Source: JBKQVT01 sp963727245
Lineage (GTDB): Bacteria > Planctomycetota > Planctomycetia > Pirellulales > Thermoguttaceae
Reading direction: 5' to 3'
DNA length: 64,000 nucleotides
Assembly (NCBI GenBank): GCA_963727245.1
Contig: CAVSFO010000012.1
Location: forward strand, 124,001 to 188,000
Both the position numbers and the translations under genes were made by a program. Positions 35,416 to 44,737 of the stretch are shown piece after piece. Numbering within the stretch: position 1 is the stretch's first letter; every line of letters starts with the position of its first letter. Below the pieces are notes generated by a model. That model was not told the origin of the DNA. It searched no databases and saw only the letters and a list, made by a program, of their open reading frames with translations.

Positions 35416-37038
35416 ATGACCATCAGCCCTGAAGGATTGCCGTACCGCCGCTATCGAGCGCCCCAGGAGAGCGGCGCCATGCTGGTCGAGCCGCCGCTGG
35501 CGGAGGCCGGCCGCACGATCGCCGAGAATGTGCAGAGGCGTTCTCGATATAGTTATGATTTCCAGGGCCGTTCGCTTGCCCAATTGACCGTTTCGGCCCG
35601 GGCGGAATTGGTCAGCCTGGCGCGGCGCTGGACCGCCGCCTACCGGCCCGAGCTTGCCGAGGCGGGCAATCCCGAGGGCTTGATCTTTCTGGCCGGGCAT
35701 CAGCCGGAACTGTTCCATCCCGGCGTTTGGCTGAAGAACTTCGCCCTGGGCGGGCTGGCCCGACGGCATCACGCCACGGCGATCAACCTGGTGATCGACA
35801 GCGACACCACCAAGAGCCTGGGTCTGCGGGTGCCCGGCGGGTCGCCCGATCGCCCCGGCGTCGAGCTGATTTGCTTCGACCAGTCCGAGCCGCGGCTGCC
35901 TTATGAAGAGCGGCGGGTGGTCAATCGGCGGCAGTTCGAGGAGTTCGGCACGCGGGTGGCGGAGCAGATCGGGCCGCTAGTGCGCGATCCGCTGGTGGTC
36001 GACTACTGGCCGCTGGTGCGGAAGCGGCTGGAGGAGAGCGACCATTTGGGGGCGTGCATTGCCCAGGCCCGCCACCAGTTGGAAGGCCGCTGGGGGCTCC
36101 AGACGCTCGAGGTGCCGCAGAGTTGGGTCTGCCAGACGGAGTCGTTCTCCTGGTTTGTGGTCCACCTGCTGGCGCATTTGCCGCGATTTCGCCAAGTGTA
36201 CAACGAGGCTGTGCAGGAGTATCGGCGGGTGCACAAGATTCGCAACGCGGCGCAGCCGGTGCCCGATTTGGCCGCCGAGGGGCCCTGGCTGGAGGCGCCC
36301 TTGTGGGTTTGGACCGCCCAGCGCCCCCAACGGCGGCGTCTGCTGGCCCGGCAGGATGGCAGCGAGCTGATTCTCTCCGATTGGCAGGGGTGGGAGGTCC
36401 GTTTGGCGCTGAGGCCGGCGGGCGATGGCCGCCGGGCCGTTGCGCAACTGGCCCAGTTGCGCGAAGGGGGGGTGAAGATCCGCTCCCGGGCCCTGATTAC
36501 CACGCTTTGGGCCCGCCTGGTGCTGGGCGATCTGTTTCTGCACGGCATCGGCGGGGCGAAATACGATCAGGTGACGGATCTCTTGATGGAGCGGTTCTTC
36601 AAGCTGCCCCCACCCGGCATGATGGTGATCTCCGCCACGCTGCACCTGCCGATTGCACGGCTAGCGGCGGTTTTCGCCGCGCCGGCGGCCATCGCGGCGC
36701 AGTTGCGGGAGTTCGCCTACCATCCGGAGCGGTTCTTGCCTGCATCGGCGGGAGAAGATGGAGAAGTCGCGGCGCTCGTGGAGGCCAAGCTGCGCTGGAT
36801 CCGCACGCCCCAGACCGCGGAAAACGCCCGCGCCCGCTGGCAATCGATCCGGCAGATCAACGAGGCCCTCGGGGAGCGTGTGTCCGATCGCCGGCAGCGG
36901 CTGCTGCAATTGCAGGGCGAAGCGGTGGAATTGTTGCGGGCGGAAAAAATCCTGGCATGGCGGGAATACGGCTTCTGTCTGTATCCGCAGGCGAGCTTGC
37001 GGGAGTTTCTTGCCGGCCTACTTCCCAAAAACTTCTAA
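35416..37038 (+). CDS. Conserved protein of unknown function (BshC-like at most)
   Basis: 540 aa from ATG 35416. Distinct conserved-looking blocks: GLIFLAGHQPELFHPGVWLK (residues ~91-110), VIDSDTTKSLG, a central tryptophan-rich part, and RALITTLWARLVLGDLF followed by HGIGGAKYDQVTD (about residues 375-388). The C-terminus is helical with charged heptads (DRRQRLLQLQGEAVELLRAEK). The 'GHQPxLFHPG' and 'GGAKYD' blocks distantly recall bacillithiol synthase BshC, but I cannot confirm that relation. No neighbour suggests thiol metabolism. Intact and probably expressed alone. Confidence 0.55.
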   Translation: MTISPEGLPYRRYRAPQESGAMLVEPPLAEAGRTIAENVQRRSRYSYDFQGRSLAQLTVSARAELVSLARRWTAAYRPELAEAGNPEGLIFLAGHQPELFHPGVWLKNFALGGLARRHHATAINLVIDSDTTKSLGLRVPGGSPDRPGVELICFDQSEPRLPYEERRVVNRRQFEEFGTRVAEQIGPLVRDPLVVDYWPLVRKRLEESDHLGACIAQARHQLEGRWGLQTLEVPQSWVCQTESFSWFVVHLLAHLPRFRQVYNEAVQEYRRVHKIRNAAQPVPDLAAEGPWLEAPLWVWTAQRPQRRRLLARQDGSELILSDWQGWEVRLALRPAGDGRRAVAQLAQLREGGVKIRSRALITTLWARLVLGDLFLHGIGGAKYDQVTDLLMERFFKLPPPGMMVISATLHLPIARLAAVFAAPAAIAAQLREFAYHPERFLPASAGEDGEVAALVEAKLRWIRTPQTAENARARWQSIRQINEALGERVSDRRQRLLQLQGEAVELLRAEKILAWREYGFCLYPQASLREFLAGLLPKNF

Positions 37039-37073
37039 ACATGGTTTGATAGGGACTTGGAAAAGAATCGCCT

Positions 37074-37253
37074 GGGGACTGTCCCGATTTTCGCGGCGCC
37101 GGCGGCATTGCTTTTCAAACAGGTGTTCTCGCCGCGAAAATGGCACTGTCCCCCTTGCCTGAGTGAACGGTCGCTGCCCGACTGAAGACACCTTCGAAAA
37201 CGCCTTTTGCGAAGCGGAGTCGATTCAGACACCTTCGAAAACGTCTTTTGCGC
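37074..37253. repeat. Palindrome and 25-bp direct repeat
   Basis: 37074-37154 is a GGGGACTGTCCCGATTTTCGC palindrome with an enlarged centre and one mismatch (GGCACTGTCCCC). It is followed by two copies of GACACCTTCGAAAACG(C/T)CTTTTGCG at about 37188-37211 and 37230-37253, just upstream of the GNAT gene. The TTCGAA core makes each copy a small palindrome. Confidence 0.75.
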
Positions 37254-37298
37254 GCTGGGGACGGATCGGTTGCTGTGGAAGGGAAAGGATTCGCGCGA

Positions 37299-38687
37299 AT
37301 GAGCACAGCGGTTACGTCGTCCAATTGGACAGAAGCGGACAAGAAGGGCGTCCGTCGCCGGGTGAGATCGCCCATCGTGCCCGCCCGGGGCAGCGATCAC
37401 GAGTCGATTTACGACTTCCTGGCGTCGGTCTTCCAGGCGCCGACGCTGGCCGAATTCAAGGCCTCGTTGGCCGATCCCTTTTACGAACCCCGCGACCGGC
37501 TGCTGTTGAAGCGTGCCGGCCGGCTGATCGCGCACGTGCATCTGACCCATCGGGTGATGCAATTTGGCCCCAGCCAGATCCCGGTGGCCGGTCTGAAATG
37601 GCTGGCCACGGCCCCCGAATGCCGGGGCCAGGGCCTGGGCAGCTACTTGCTGGCGGCGGCGGAAAAGCAGGCCGCCGAGGACGGGGCCCTGGTCGGCCTG
37701 CTGCGGACCAGCATCCCGCGATTCTTCCGCCGCAGCGGCTGGGCGCTGTGTTCCGGGTCCTGCTTCAGCCAGGCCAACACCTGCACCGTGCTGGCCCGGT
37801 TGCTGGACGAGGGTCTGCGGCGGCCGCGGCGCCGCCATCATCGTCACCTGCACATCCGTCCCTGGCGGCGCTGGGAAGAGAAGGCCCTGGTGCGGATTTA
37901 CCGGCAGAACTTGCCGGGCCGCTACGGCCCTCTGGACCGCAGCCTGGCCTACTGGCAATGGCTGCTGCGACGGCAGGCCTACGACCAGATCTATGTCGCC
38001 TTGGACGGCCCCAACTTGTGGGACCTGGAAGAAGTCAGCACGGCCGTGGTGGGATACGTGGTCCTCAAGGGGCCGCGGGTGGTGGAGTTAATGACGGCGC
38101 CGGGGCGGCCCAAGGTGGCCCTCGAATTGCTGGCCCACGCCTGCGGCGACGCCATCGAGCACGATCATCACGCCATCACGCTGCACGCCCCGCCCGACAG
38201 CCCCTTCCACCAAGCCTTCGCTCCCAGCGAGGGCCTGCGCGGCGGCGAGCGGACCGGGCGGCAAGCCCCCGCCGGCCGCGGACAACCGCGCCGCGCGGAG
38301 CAGGAGGCGGAGCGGGGTGAGGTCTGCATGGCGCGGCTGTTTCAGCCCAAGCTGTTGTTGGAGCGGCTCTGCGGCGAGTTCTGCCTGCGGGCGCGGCAGG
38401 CCCGCCTGGCCCGCCCCTTGGAATTGGGCCTCCAGGTCGAGGGACAGAAGTACCAGGTCGAACTGACCAACTGCGGCGCCACGGTGGTCTGCCATCGCAT
38501 GGGCCGCAGCTATTTGCGGATGAACGTGGCCGACTTCACGCGGCTGCTGTTGGGACAACTCGATTGGGACCGGGCGCTGGCCGAGAAGCGGCTGGAGGCC
38601 TCGACGGCCTTGGCCGAGGAGGCCGGCCGCGTCTTGTTTCCTCACTTGCCCCTGTGGTATCCGCCCTTGGATGAGCTGATGGCGTGA
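37299..38687 (+). CDS. GNAT acetyltransferase with C-terminal extra domain
   Basis: 462 aa from ATG 37299 (GGGAAAGGA upstream). The first ~140 residues are a GNAT fold: MQFGPSQIPVAGLKWLATAP leading into the acetyl-CoA loop CRGQGLGSYLL, the 'R/Q-x-x-G-x-G/A' signature. A second half (residues ~185-330) includes RYGPLDRSLAYWQWLLRRQ and VVGYVVLKGPRVVEL, and the C-terminus (~365-455) resembles a sterol-carrier-like domain. This layout is typical of Eis-like enhanced-survival acetyltransferases. Substrate unknown. It ends five bases before the next gene. Confidence 0.75.
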   Translation: MSTAVTSSNWTEADKKGVRRRVRSPIVPARGSDHESIYDFLASVFQAPTLAEFKASLADPFYEPRDRLLLKRAGRLIAHVHLTHRVMQFGPSQIPVAGLKWLATAPECRGQGLGSYLLAAAEKQAAEDGALVGLLRTSIPRFFRRSGWALCSGSCFSQANTCTVLARLLDEGLRRPRRRHHRHLHIRPWRRWEEKALVRIYRQNLPGRYGPLDRSLAYWQWLLRRQAYDQIYVALDGPNLWDLEEVSTAVVGYVVLKGPRVVELMTAPGRPKVALELLAHACGDAIEHDHHAITLHAPPDSPFHQAFAPSEGLRGGERTGRQAPAGRGQPRRAEQEAERGEVCMARLFQPKLLLERLCGEFCLRARQARLARPLELGLQVEGQKYQVELTNCGATVVCHRMGRSYLRMNVADFTRLLLGQLDWDRALAEKRLEASTALAEEAGRVLFPHLPLWYPPLDELMA

Positions 38688-38691
38688 GGCC

Positions 38692-39361
38692 ATGAACTAT
38701 TTCGCGCACGCACTGCCGTTCCTCGACCAGCCCTATTTCGTGGCGGGCACGGCCGTGCCCGACTGGTTGAGCGTGGTGGATCGGCAAGTGCGGGTGCGGC
38801 GCAGGCACGCGGAACCGCTTGCCAACAGCGCTGACACTGGCGACGCCGTCGATCCCGCCGCGGCCGCCCTGGCCCGCGGCCTGCTCCAGCACTTCCGCGA
38901 CGACTTGCGGTTCCACGAGACCCGGGCGTTCGCCGAGACCACGCTGGCGCTGAGCGCGGAGAGCCGGCGCCTGCTGGGCGATGAGCCCGGCTTCCGGCCC
39001 AGTTTCCTCGGCCATCTGCTGGTCGAGGTGCTGCTGGACGCCTCGCTGGTGGCCGAGCACCGGCAGGAGGTCGAGACCTATTATGGGGCCTTGGGAGCGG
39101 TCGACGCCCTGCTGGTCCAAGGGGTCGTCAACCGCCTGGCCCCGCGGCACCGAGCGGCTGGCGCCGATGATCGCGGCCTTTTGCCGGGAGCGGATTCTCG
39201 GCGATTACCTGGACGACCGGCGGCTATTGCTGCGGCTGAACCAGGTGATGCGGCGCCTGAAATTCGCCCCCTTGCCCGAGGGCTTCGCCGGCTTGTTGCC
39301 CTGGGCGCGGCGGCTGATCGACGGCCGCCGGACGGACCTCCTGGCCGGCATCCCGGCGTAG
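38692..39361 (+). CDS. Small helical protein, AcpH-like at most (one frameshift)
   Basis: ATG 38692. MNYFAHALPFLDQPYFVAGT opens like the His-rich N-terminus of acyl-carrier-protein phosphodiesterases, but their metal ligands cannot be traced with confidence. The frame holds to about 39140 (LVEVLLDASLVAEHRQEV), then resumes in another frame as GTERLAPMIAAFCRERILGDYL up to the stop at 39359-39361. The shift lies in GGCCCCGCGG (39137-39146). Rejoined length is about 223 aa. Co-oriented with and close to the GNAT gene, so probably co-transcribed. Confidence 0.6.
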
Positions 39362-39364
39362 ACG

Positions 39365-42338
39365 TTACGCCGTCCCTTCGACGATGGCGATTTCCTCCTC
39401 GGTCAGGCCGTAGAGTTCGTAGACCAGGCGGTCGATCTGGCGGTCGGTGGCGGCGATTTGCCGAGTGAGGAGGTTTTTTTCGTGTTCCGTCCGCGCCCCG
39501 GCCGCCTTCTGGTGCAGCCCCAGCATCGTTTCCACCAGTTTGACCAGGCGGGCGTGACGGGACTTGCCCGGTCGAGCCGGGATCGGGATTCGCAGAAGTT
39601 GGTTGGACGGGATGTGGTTGTTTCCCGGAAAGGAACAGCGGAAGAAGTAGTTGATCGCCGCGCTGTTCAGTATGCCCAAGACATAACGGATGTCGACAGA
39701 GCCGCCGGGGCGGACGTTGACGACGTTAGTGGATTGCAGACAGAACGTCTGCTCGGTGTCGAGCGTGGCAACGATCCGCCGCGGCAGGCGTATATTGCGG
39801 ATTTCCTGCACGACGATTTTCTCCGGCGACAGGAAAAGCTCGGGCGGCGCGGGGCGTCCAACAGTTCGCGTTCGTAGCGAACAAAGAGCCCCTTCGGCAC
39901 GGCGCCGTAACGCGAGATCTGCTTGCCGCCCGCGGCCGGCTTCCATTTGGCCCCCCGACGTTTCGTGGACAAATAGTTCTTGTTGTCCCCGGTCCGAAGC
40001 CCTTGGTTGGCGGTGCAGAAATGGGAAAGGCGGCCGTCTGCCGTCGAAAGACGTTCCACCACGCGCGCAGCGCGGTCCGATACGTGCAGAAGCCACGGAC
40101 TGCCGTCCGCTCGTGCCCAATCCCCCTGGGAAACCGCGAACTGCTCCATGAATCCCGGGAACACCTTGGGCGTAGTTCTCGCGATCTCCACCGTGCTGGA
40201 CGGGGACGGCCGCGACCTCTGCAACCGCACGATCATGGTCTCGTTCTTCGCATTCGGGAACACGCCGGGCCCGAAATCCACAACGCCGCTTAACGTGGCC
40301 TCCCGGGCGAGCATCGCCCGCAACGCCAGGAACGAATCGTTGCTCAAAAGCGTGTGCGGAACAATGAAACCGAGGATCGCCCCCGGACGCATCAACGACA
40401 ACACGGCTTTCTCGATGAACGCGCCATAGAGATCGAACCGGTAAGAGACGCCGTGATAGTGCCGCTGATAATAGCCCCGCATCTCCTCCGGGACCTCCGT
40501 TATAAACAGGTACGGCGGGTTGGCGATCACGGCGTCGAACCCGCCGGCCTTGAAGACGGCCGGGAACTCCGCCTGCCAGTCGAAGGCATTGATCCGCCGG
40601 CGCTCCTGGTCATCGGCAAGCCCGCCCTCGCGGCCTTCGTAGTAGTCGGGCCCGATCAGCGAGTTGCCGCACTTGATGTTGCCCCCCAGGTCGGGCAGCG
40701 CACGCTCGTGGTACAGCCGCAACTGGTTGGCCAGCGTCTCCGCCGATTCGCCCTCCAAAATCTTCAGCAACAGCGAGAGCTTCGTCACTTCGACCGCCTG
40801 CGGGTCGATGTCCACGCCGTAGATGTTATTGAGCAGAATCCGTTTCTTCTCGGCGGTCGTCAATCGCCACAGGCCAGAGCGGTCGCGGTAGAGGTGAGGC
40901 GTGCGCCCCCGGGCGTGCTTCTCGGCGTCGTCGGCCACGTACCAGTCGCGGTGCCAGTCGAGCAGAAACTGGTACGCCCCCAGCAGAAACGAGCCGCTGC
41001 CGCAGGCCGGATCGACAACCCGCAGGCGCGAGGCTTCCTTGGGGGTCATGCCGGCGCTCGAGGGCGGCTCGCCCTCGCCCCCAGCCCGCGCCCTCACCCC
41101 CGGCCCCTCTCCCGGAAGGAGAGGGGAGAGGGCTCTCTGCGTTTTCCCTTCCCCCTTCCCCCTTCCGCCCTCCGCCTTCCAAGAGCCTTCCCACCGTGTT
41201 GCGGACGATGTAGTCGACGATGTAGGCGGGCGTATAGTAGACGCCGCCGGCCTTGCGGACCTCGGGCTTCTCCTCGACTTTCGCCTGCCCAGTCTTCGTG
41301 AGCCGGATCACCTTGCCCAGAAACTGCTCGTAGACCTGGCCCAGGATCTCGGCGGGGAAAACCGAGAATTCGTAGGGACTTTCCGGATAATAGAGGCCGC
41401 GCAAGATGTCGCGGAGCGGCTTGTCGTCGACGCTCAGGCCGAGCGTCAGCTCGTCGGGCGGCTCGCGGCGATCCTTCTCCGGGCTGAAATGGAACAGGCC
41501 GGAGTTATACGCGCTCGTCGGCCCGCTCGAAAAGCTCCGCCAGCCGGCGATAGATGCTCGTGCCGTTGGACACATCCTGCAAGCGGCCGTAGGTCTCGAT
41601 GCCGCGGTCCTCGCAAATCCGCAGGAAGACGATGCGGTCGATCGTTCGCTGTACGGCGAAATTCAGGTTCTGCGACTCGATGCCCGGATTGCGCGTGGCC
41701 AGGTTCCGCGCCAGCACGTCGCGCCACGATTCGATCTCGCGGAGAAAGGCGGCATCGACCTCGGCGGTCCCCTTCTTGATCTTCTTCGAGGCCACCAGTT
41801 TTTCCAGCGCGCCGCGGCGGATCGCCTCCGGCGAGAACAGTTCGTAAAGCTCGTCCCAGTGCTCCAGGTAGTCGGTGTAGCGGTAGTAGAGGATGCGGGC
41901 GGTGGACGCCTTGTCGTTCTTTTCCGGCCGGATGCGGCAGTCGTAGACGGCCAGCTCGGCAAAATCGCTGAGAATGCTCACCGGGAGCTTGGCCGACCAG
42001 GCATAGCGGCGCAACTGGTAGGCCGGGCTGATCGCCTCGCGGATATCGACCGAGGGCCTCTTGGCCTCGACGAAGAAGCTCCGCTGCCCGCCGCCGACCC
42101 GGAAACAGTAATCGGGGGCCTTGGTGCGGCCGCCGATCTTGATGGCGTCCTCGTGGATGACTTCCTTGTACGCCTCGGCGTAGCCCTTGCGGTTGTAGAC
42201 GTCCCAGCCCAGGGCCTCGAAGAAGGGGTCGAGGAACTCGCCGCGAACTTGGGCCTCGTTGTATTGGCCCGAGCGGTAGCTTTCGACGTGGCTGCCGAAT
42301 CGGTCAATCAATTCTTTGACGGTTGCCGGCGCCGGCAT
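39365..42338 (-). CDS. Type IIG restriction-modification enzyme (Eco57I-like), frameshifted
   Basis: Start ATG 42338 (MPAPATVKELIDRFG), stop TAA 39365. A single chain holds both activities. N-terminus: PD-(D/E)XK nuclease with PD at 75-76 and EAK at 91-93. Middle: helical linker, then an N6-adenine methyltransferase with motif I DPACGSGSFLLG and motif IV NPPYLF. C-terminus: target-recognition region (PGNNHIPSNQLLRIPIP) and a terminal helix pair. Frame breaks are near 41507 (an extra base), within 41050-41185 (a repeat insertion) and near 39845-39856. About 990 aa rejoined. It is an isolated defence gene with no separate S or R subunit. Activity depends on whether the breaks are real. Confidence 0.8.
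41050..41185. repeat. Intergenic-type repeat inside the RM gene
   Basis: A hairpin CCCCTCTCCCGGAAGGAGAGGGG (41100-41122 region) and a pyrimidine-rich run (CCCTTCCCCCTTCCGCCCTCCGCC) interrupt the coding sequence between GRLLEG and TPKEASRLRVVDPACGSG. The same pyrimidine run occurs between genes at about 34380-34408, and its complement at 25490-25530. These are intergenic-type sequences now in an open reading frame. Confidence 0.7.
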
Positions 42339-42723
42339 GGTCGGCCCCTCCGGGAGTGGAAAACCCTTGTCGATGCGGTGATTGTAAGCCAAGGCGGGGC
42401 GGGAAGGAAGGGACCGGGGACCAGGGGCCGGGGGCCAGGGACCAGGGGAGTCGCCCCAACGGCGCGGCGCCAACCGTGATGACACACTCCCCCAAGCCCA
42501 CCGGCTGTGTCCGGTGGGAACGGGCAGCGGGAAAAACGTTGTCCCCCGCACAGGTCCCAGGGGACGCAGCCCCTGGGCTTGGGCAGTGTCGCACCGCCGG
42601 ACCGCATTCCATTCCGGGCGCATCTTGCAGGACTGGCGGGAAAATGGGAAACTGTCCCCGAGCGGCCCAACGGCTCGACCCGGGAAATCGATCCTGCACA
42701 AAATCGTCTGAAGGAGGCACCAC
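42339..42723. other. Intergenic with repeat 'CCCAAGCCCACCGGCTG'
   Basis: No gene is supported. The region includes a tandem G-rich stretch of GGGGACCAGGGGCCGGG type (about 42415-42450), a copy of the CCCAAGCCCACCGGCTG / CCGGTGGGAACGGG repeat at 42489-42545 (as at 34229), and AAAATGGGAAACTGTCCCCG near 42640-42660, a decayed arm of the GGGGACAG family. Confidence 0.6.
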
Positions 42724-43584
42724 GTGCGCTACGGCTTGAACTTGCTGCTGTGGACCGACACGCTCAACGACGCGGCACTGCCGCTGCTGGAGGAAATCAA
42801 GCAGATCGGCTACGACGCCGTGGAACTCCCCGTCTTCGAGCTCGACGTGGCCAAGTACGCCCGTTGGGGCAAACACCTGGACAACGCCGGTTTGGCGCGG
42901 ACGGGGGTGACGGTTCGCGGCCCGGATGAAAATCCCATGAGTGCAGAGCCGGCCGTTCGCCGCCGCGGCGTCGAGCACAACAAGGCGGCCGTCGATTGTG
43001 CGGCGGCCGCCGGCGCCACGACCCTGGTGGGGCCGTTTCATTCGGCACTGGGTTATTTCAGCGGCGCGGGCCCGACGGCCGACGAGTGGCGGTGGGCCGT
43101 CGATTCCATGCGCGAAGTGGCCGGGCACGCCGAAAAGTGCGGGGTGACGCTGGCGCTGGAGTATCTCAATCGCTTCGAGTGCTACCTGCTCAACAGCGCG
43201 GCGGACGGGGCCCGCTTCTGTCGCGAGGTGAACCATCCCCGTTGCCGGATGATGTACGACACGTTCCATTCGCACATCGAGGAGAAGAACACCCCGGCGG
43301 CCATCCGCGCCCTGAAGGGCCTCTTGGTTCACGTGCATATTTCGGAGAATGACCGCAGCACTCCCGGGTCGGGGAACGTCCGCTGGACGGAGACCTTCGA
43401 CACGCTGCACGAGATCGGCTACGACGACCTGCTGATGATCGAGGCCTTCGGCCTGGCCTTGGAGAAGTTGGCGGCGGCCACGAAGATCTGGCGCCGCATG
43501 TACCAGAACGAGCGGCAACTGGCCAGCGACGGACTGAAGTTCATGAAGACCGAAGTCGCCAAGCGCTGGACCGCGGGCCGTTGA
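42724..43584 (+). CDS. Sugar phosphate isomerase/epimerase, tagatose 3-epimerase-like
   Basis: 286 aa, GTG start with GAAGGAG upstream. AP-endonuclease-2/xylose-isomerase TIM barrel. The four metal ligands of the D-tagatose/D-psicose 3-epimerase family are present: Glu146 (LALEYLNRFE), Asp179 (MYDTFHSHIEEK), His205 (VHVHISENDR) and Glu240 (LMIEAFG). Downstream HISENDRSTPGSGNVRW matches the family's substrate loop. The likely reaction is C3 epimerisation of a ketose. Followed at 15 bp by scpB; the link is probably only transcriptional. Confidence 0.8.
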   Translation: MRYGLNLLLWTDTLNDAALPLLEEIKQIGYDAVELPVFELDVAKYARWGKHLDNAGLARTGVTVRGPDENPMSAEPAVRRRGVEHNKAAVDCAAAAGATTLVGPFHSALGYFSGAGPTADEWRWAVDSMREVAGHAEKCGVTLALEYLNRFECYLLNSAADGARFCREVNHPRCRMMYDTFHSHIEEKNTPAAIRALKGLLVHVHISENDRSTPGSGNVRWTETFDTLHEIGYDDLLMIEAFGLALEKLAAATKIWRRMYQNERQLASDGLKFMKTEVAKRWTAGR

Positions 43585-43599
43585 AGCGGCGAAAAGTTG

Positions 43600-44340
43600 A
43601 TGAGCGGCAATCCCGAGCCTGAACCCGCTGGGCAAGACGCGATCTCGCTGGACGAACTGGCCCGGGCCTTCGCCCAAGTGATGGGGACGGCGCCGAAGTT
43701 GCGGCCGCTGGAGCCCGCCGCGCCGCAGGCGGCGGCAGCGGAACCGCCGGGCCAGCGGCCCGGCCCCCAGCCTCCCCCGGCGCCGGCCGCGGCGGAGGGC
43801 GCAGAAGACTCCTGCCCCATCGGACCGCGCAGCATCCTGGAAGCGATGCTCTTCGTGGGCAATCAGGACAGCCAGTCGCTGCCGGCCGCCGGGGCCGCCC
43901 AGTGGATGCGGGACGTGGCGCCGGCCGAGATTCCGGGCCTGGTCGACGAGCTCAACCGCCGCTACCGTGCCAGCGGCTGCCCCTACCACGTCGTTCATGA
44001 GGGGGGCGGTTATCGGCTCGCGCTGCGGAAGGAGTTCCACCATCTGCGCGATCGCTTCCTGGGGCGGATTCGCCAGGCCCGGCTGTCGCAGGCCGCTATC
44101 GACGTGCTGGCCATCGTGGCCTATCAGCAGCCGCTGACGGCCGACCAGGTCGGCAAGCGCCGGGGCAAGCCCAGCGGTCACGTGCTGGCGCAACTGGTCC
44201 ATCGCGGCCTGCTCCACATCGAGCGGGAGCCCTCCGCGCGGCACGTTGCCCAGTACACGACGACGGAGCGGTTCTTGCGCCTGTTCGGCCTGGAGACGCT
44301 TCAGGACCTGCCGCAGTGCGAGGAACTCGACCGGCAGTGA
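43600..44340 (+). CDS. scpB: Segregation and condensation protein B
   Basis: 246 aa from ATG 43600 (a TTG one codon upstream is less likely). ScpB dimers with ScpA form the kleisin part of the SMC condensin. The first ~70 residues are an acidic and Pro/Ala-rich extension not found in typical ScpB. Winged helices follow: SILEAMLFVGNQDSQSLPAA, then RLSQAAIDVLAIVAYQQPLT, the ScpB signature. The C-terminal wing ends QYTTTERFLRLFGLETLQDL. The partner scpA lies 19 kb away at 62979, not adjacent. Confidence 0.9.
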   Translation: MSGNPEPEPAGQDAISLDELARAFAQVMGTAPKLRPLEPAAPQAAAAEPPGQRPGPQPPPAPAAAEGAEDSCPIGPRSILEAMLFVGNQDSQSLPAAGAAQWMRDVAPAEIPGLVDELNRRYRASGCPYHVVHEGGGYRLALRKEFHHLRDRFLGRIRQARLSQAAIDVLAIVAYQQPLTADQVGKRRGKPSGHVLAQLVHRGLLHIEREPSARHVAQYTTTERFLRLFGLETLQDLPQCEELDRQ

Positions 44341-44370
44341 GCCGCCGCGGGCCTTGGGAATTGGCCGCCT

Positions 44371-44446
44371 GTGCCACGGCTGTGTCAGCCGTGCCACCAT
44401 GGACAGAGTTCGCCCCGCTTCAGCATGGCTGACACAGCCGTGGCAC
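44371..44446. repeat. Palindrome 'GTGCCACGGCTGTGTCAGC'
   Basis: GTGCCACGGCTGTGTCAGCC at 44371 pairs with GGCTGACACAGCCGTGGCAC ending at 44446; the centre is CATGGACAGAGTTCGCC.... A half copy is at 35196. The remaining 44447-44737 holds no gene. Confidence 0.85.
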
Positions 44447-44737
44447 GGGTCCGCGTCCCATCTTCAACCGGGCGAGAAACAATCCCGCTGAGGGCCCATT
44501 TCCGCGGCATTGTCCCGATCCCACCTTTCGCCCTAACTCCATGCTGGAAAACGCCTTAGCGGCGTTCCCCAAAAGAAGCGCAGACACCCGCTTACCGGCC
44601 TGGTAGAATTGAGCGGATGGAAAGAGGCCGTCGGGGCCGCTGAGGTTGAATCAAGTAGTCGGCTGGTTGGATGTCGCACGTCGTTGCGGGTCCGGCCGCC
44701 GACAATTTTCCTATAGGTCGGGGCGGCTTGCCCAACA

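Noticed and set aside
42724..43584. Hydroxypyruvate isomerase call
   Set aside because: Residues fit tagatose-3-epimerase-type more closely; substrate cannot be decided, so only the family is given.
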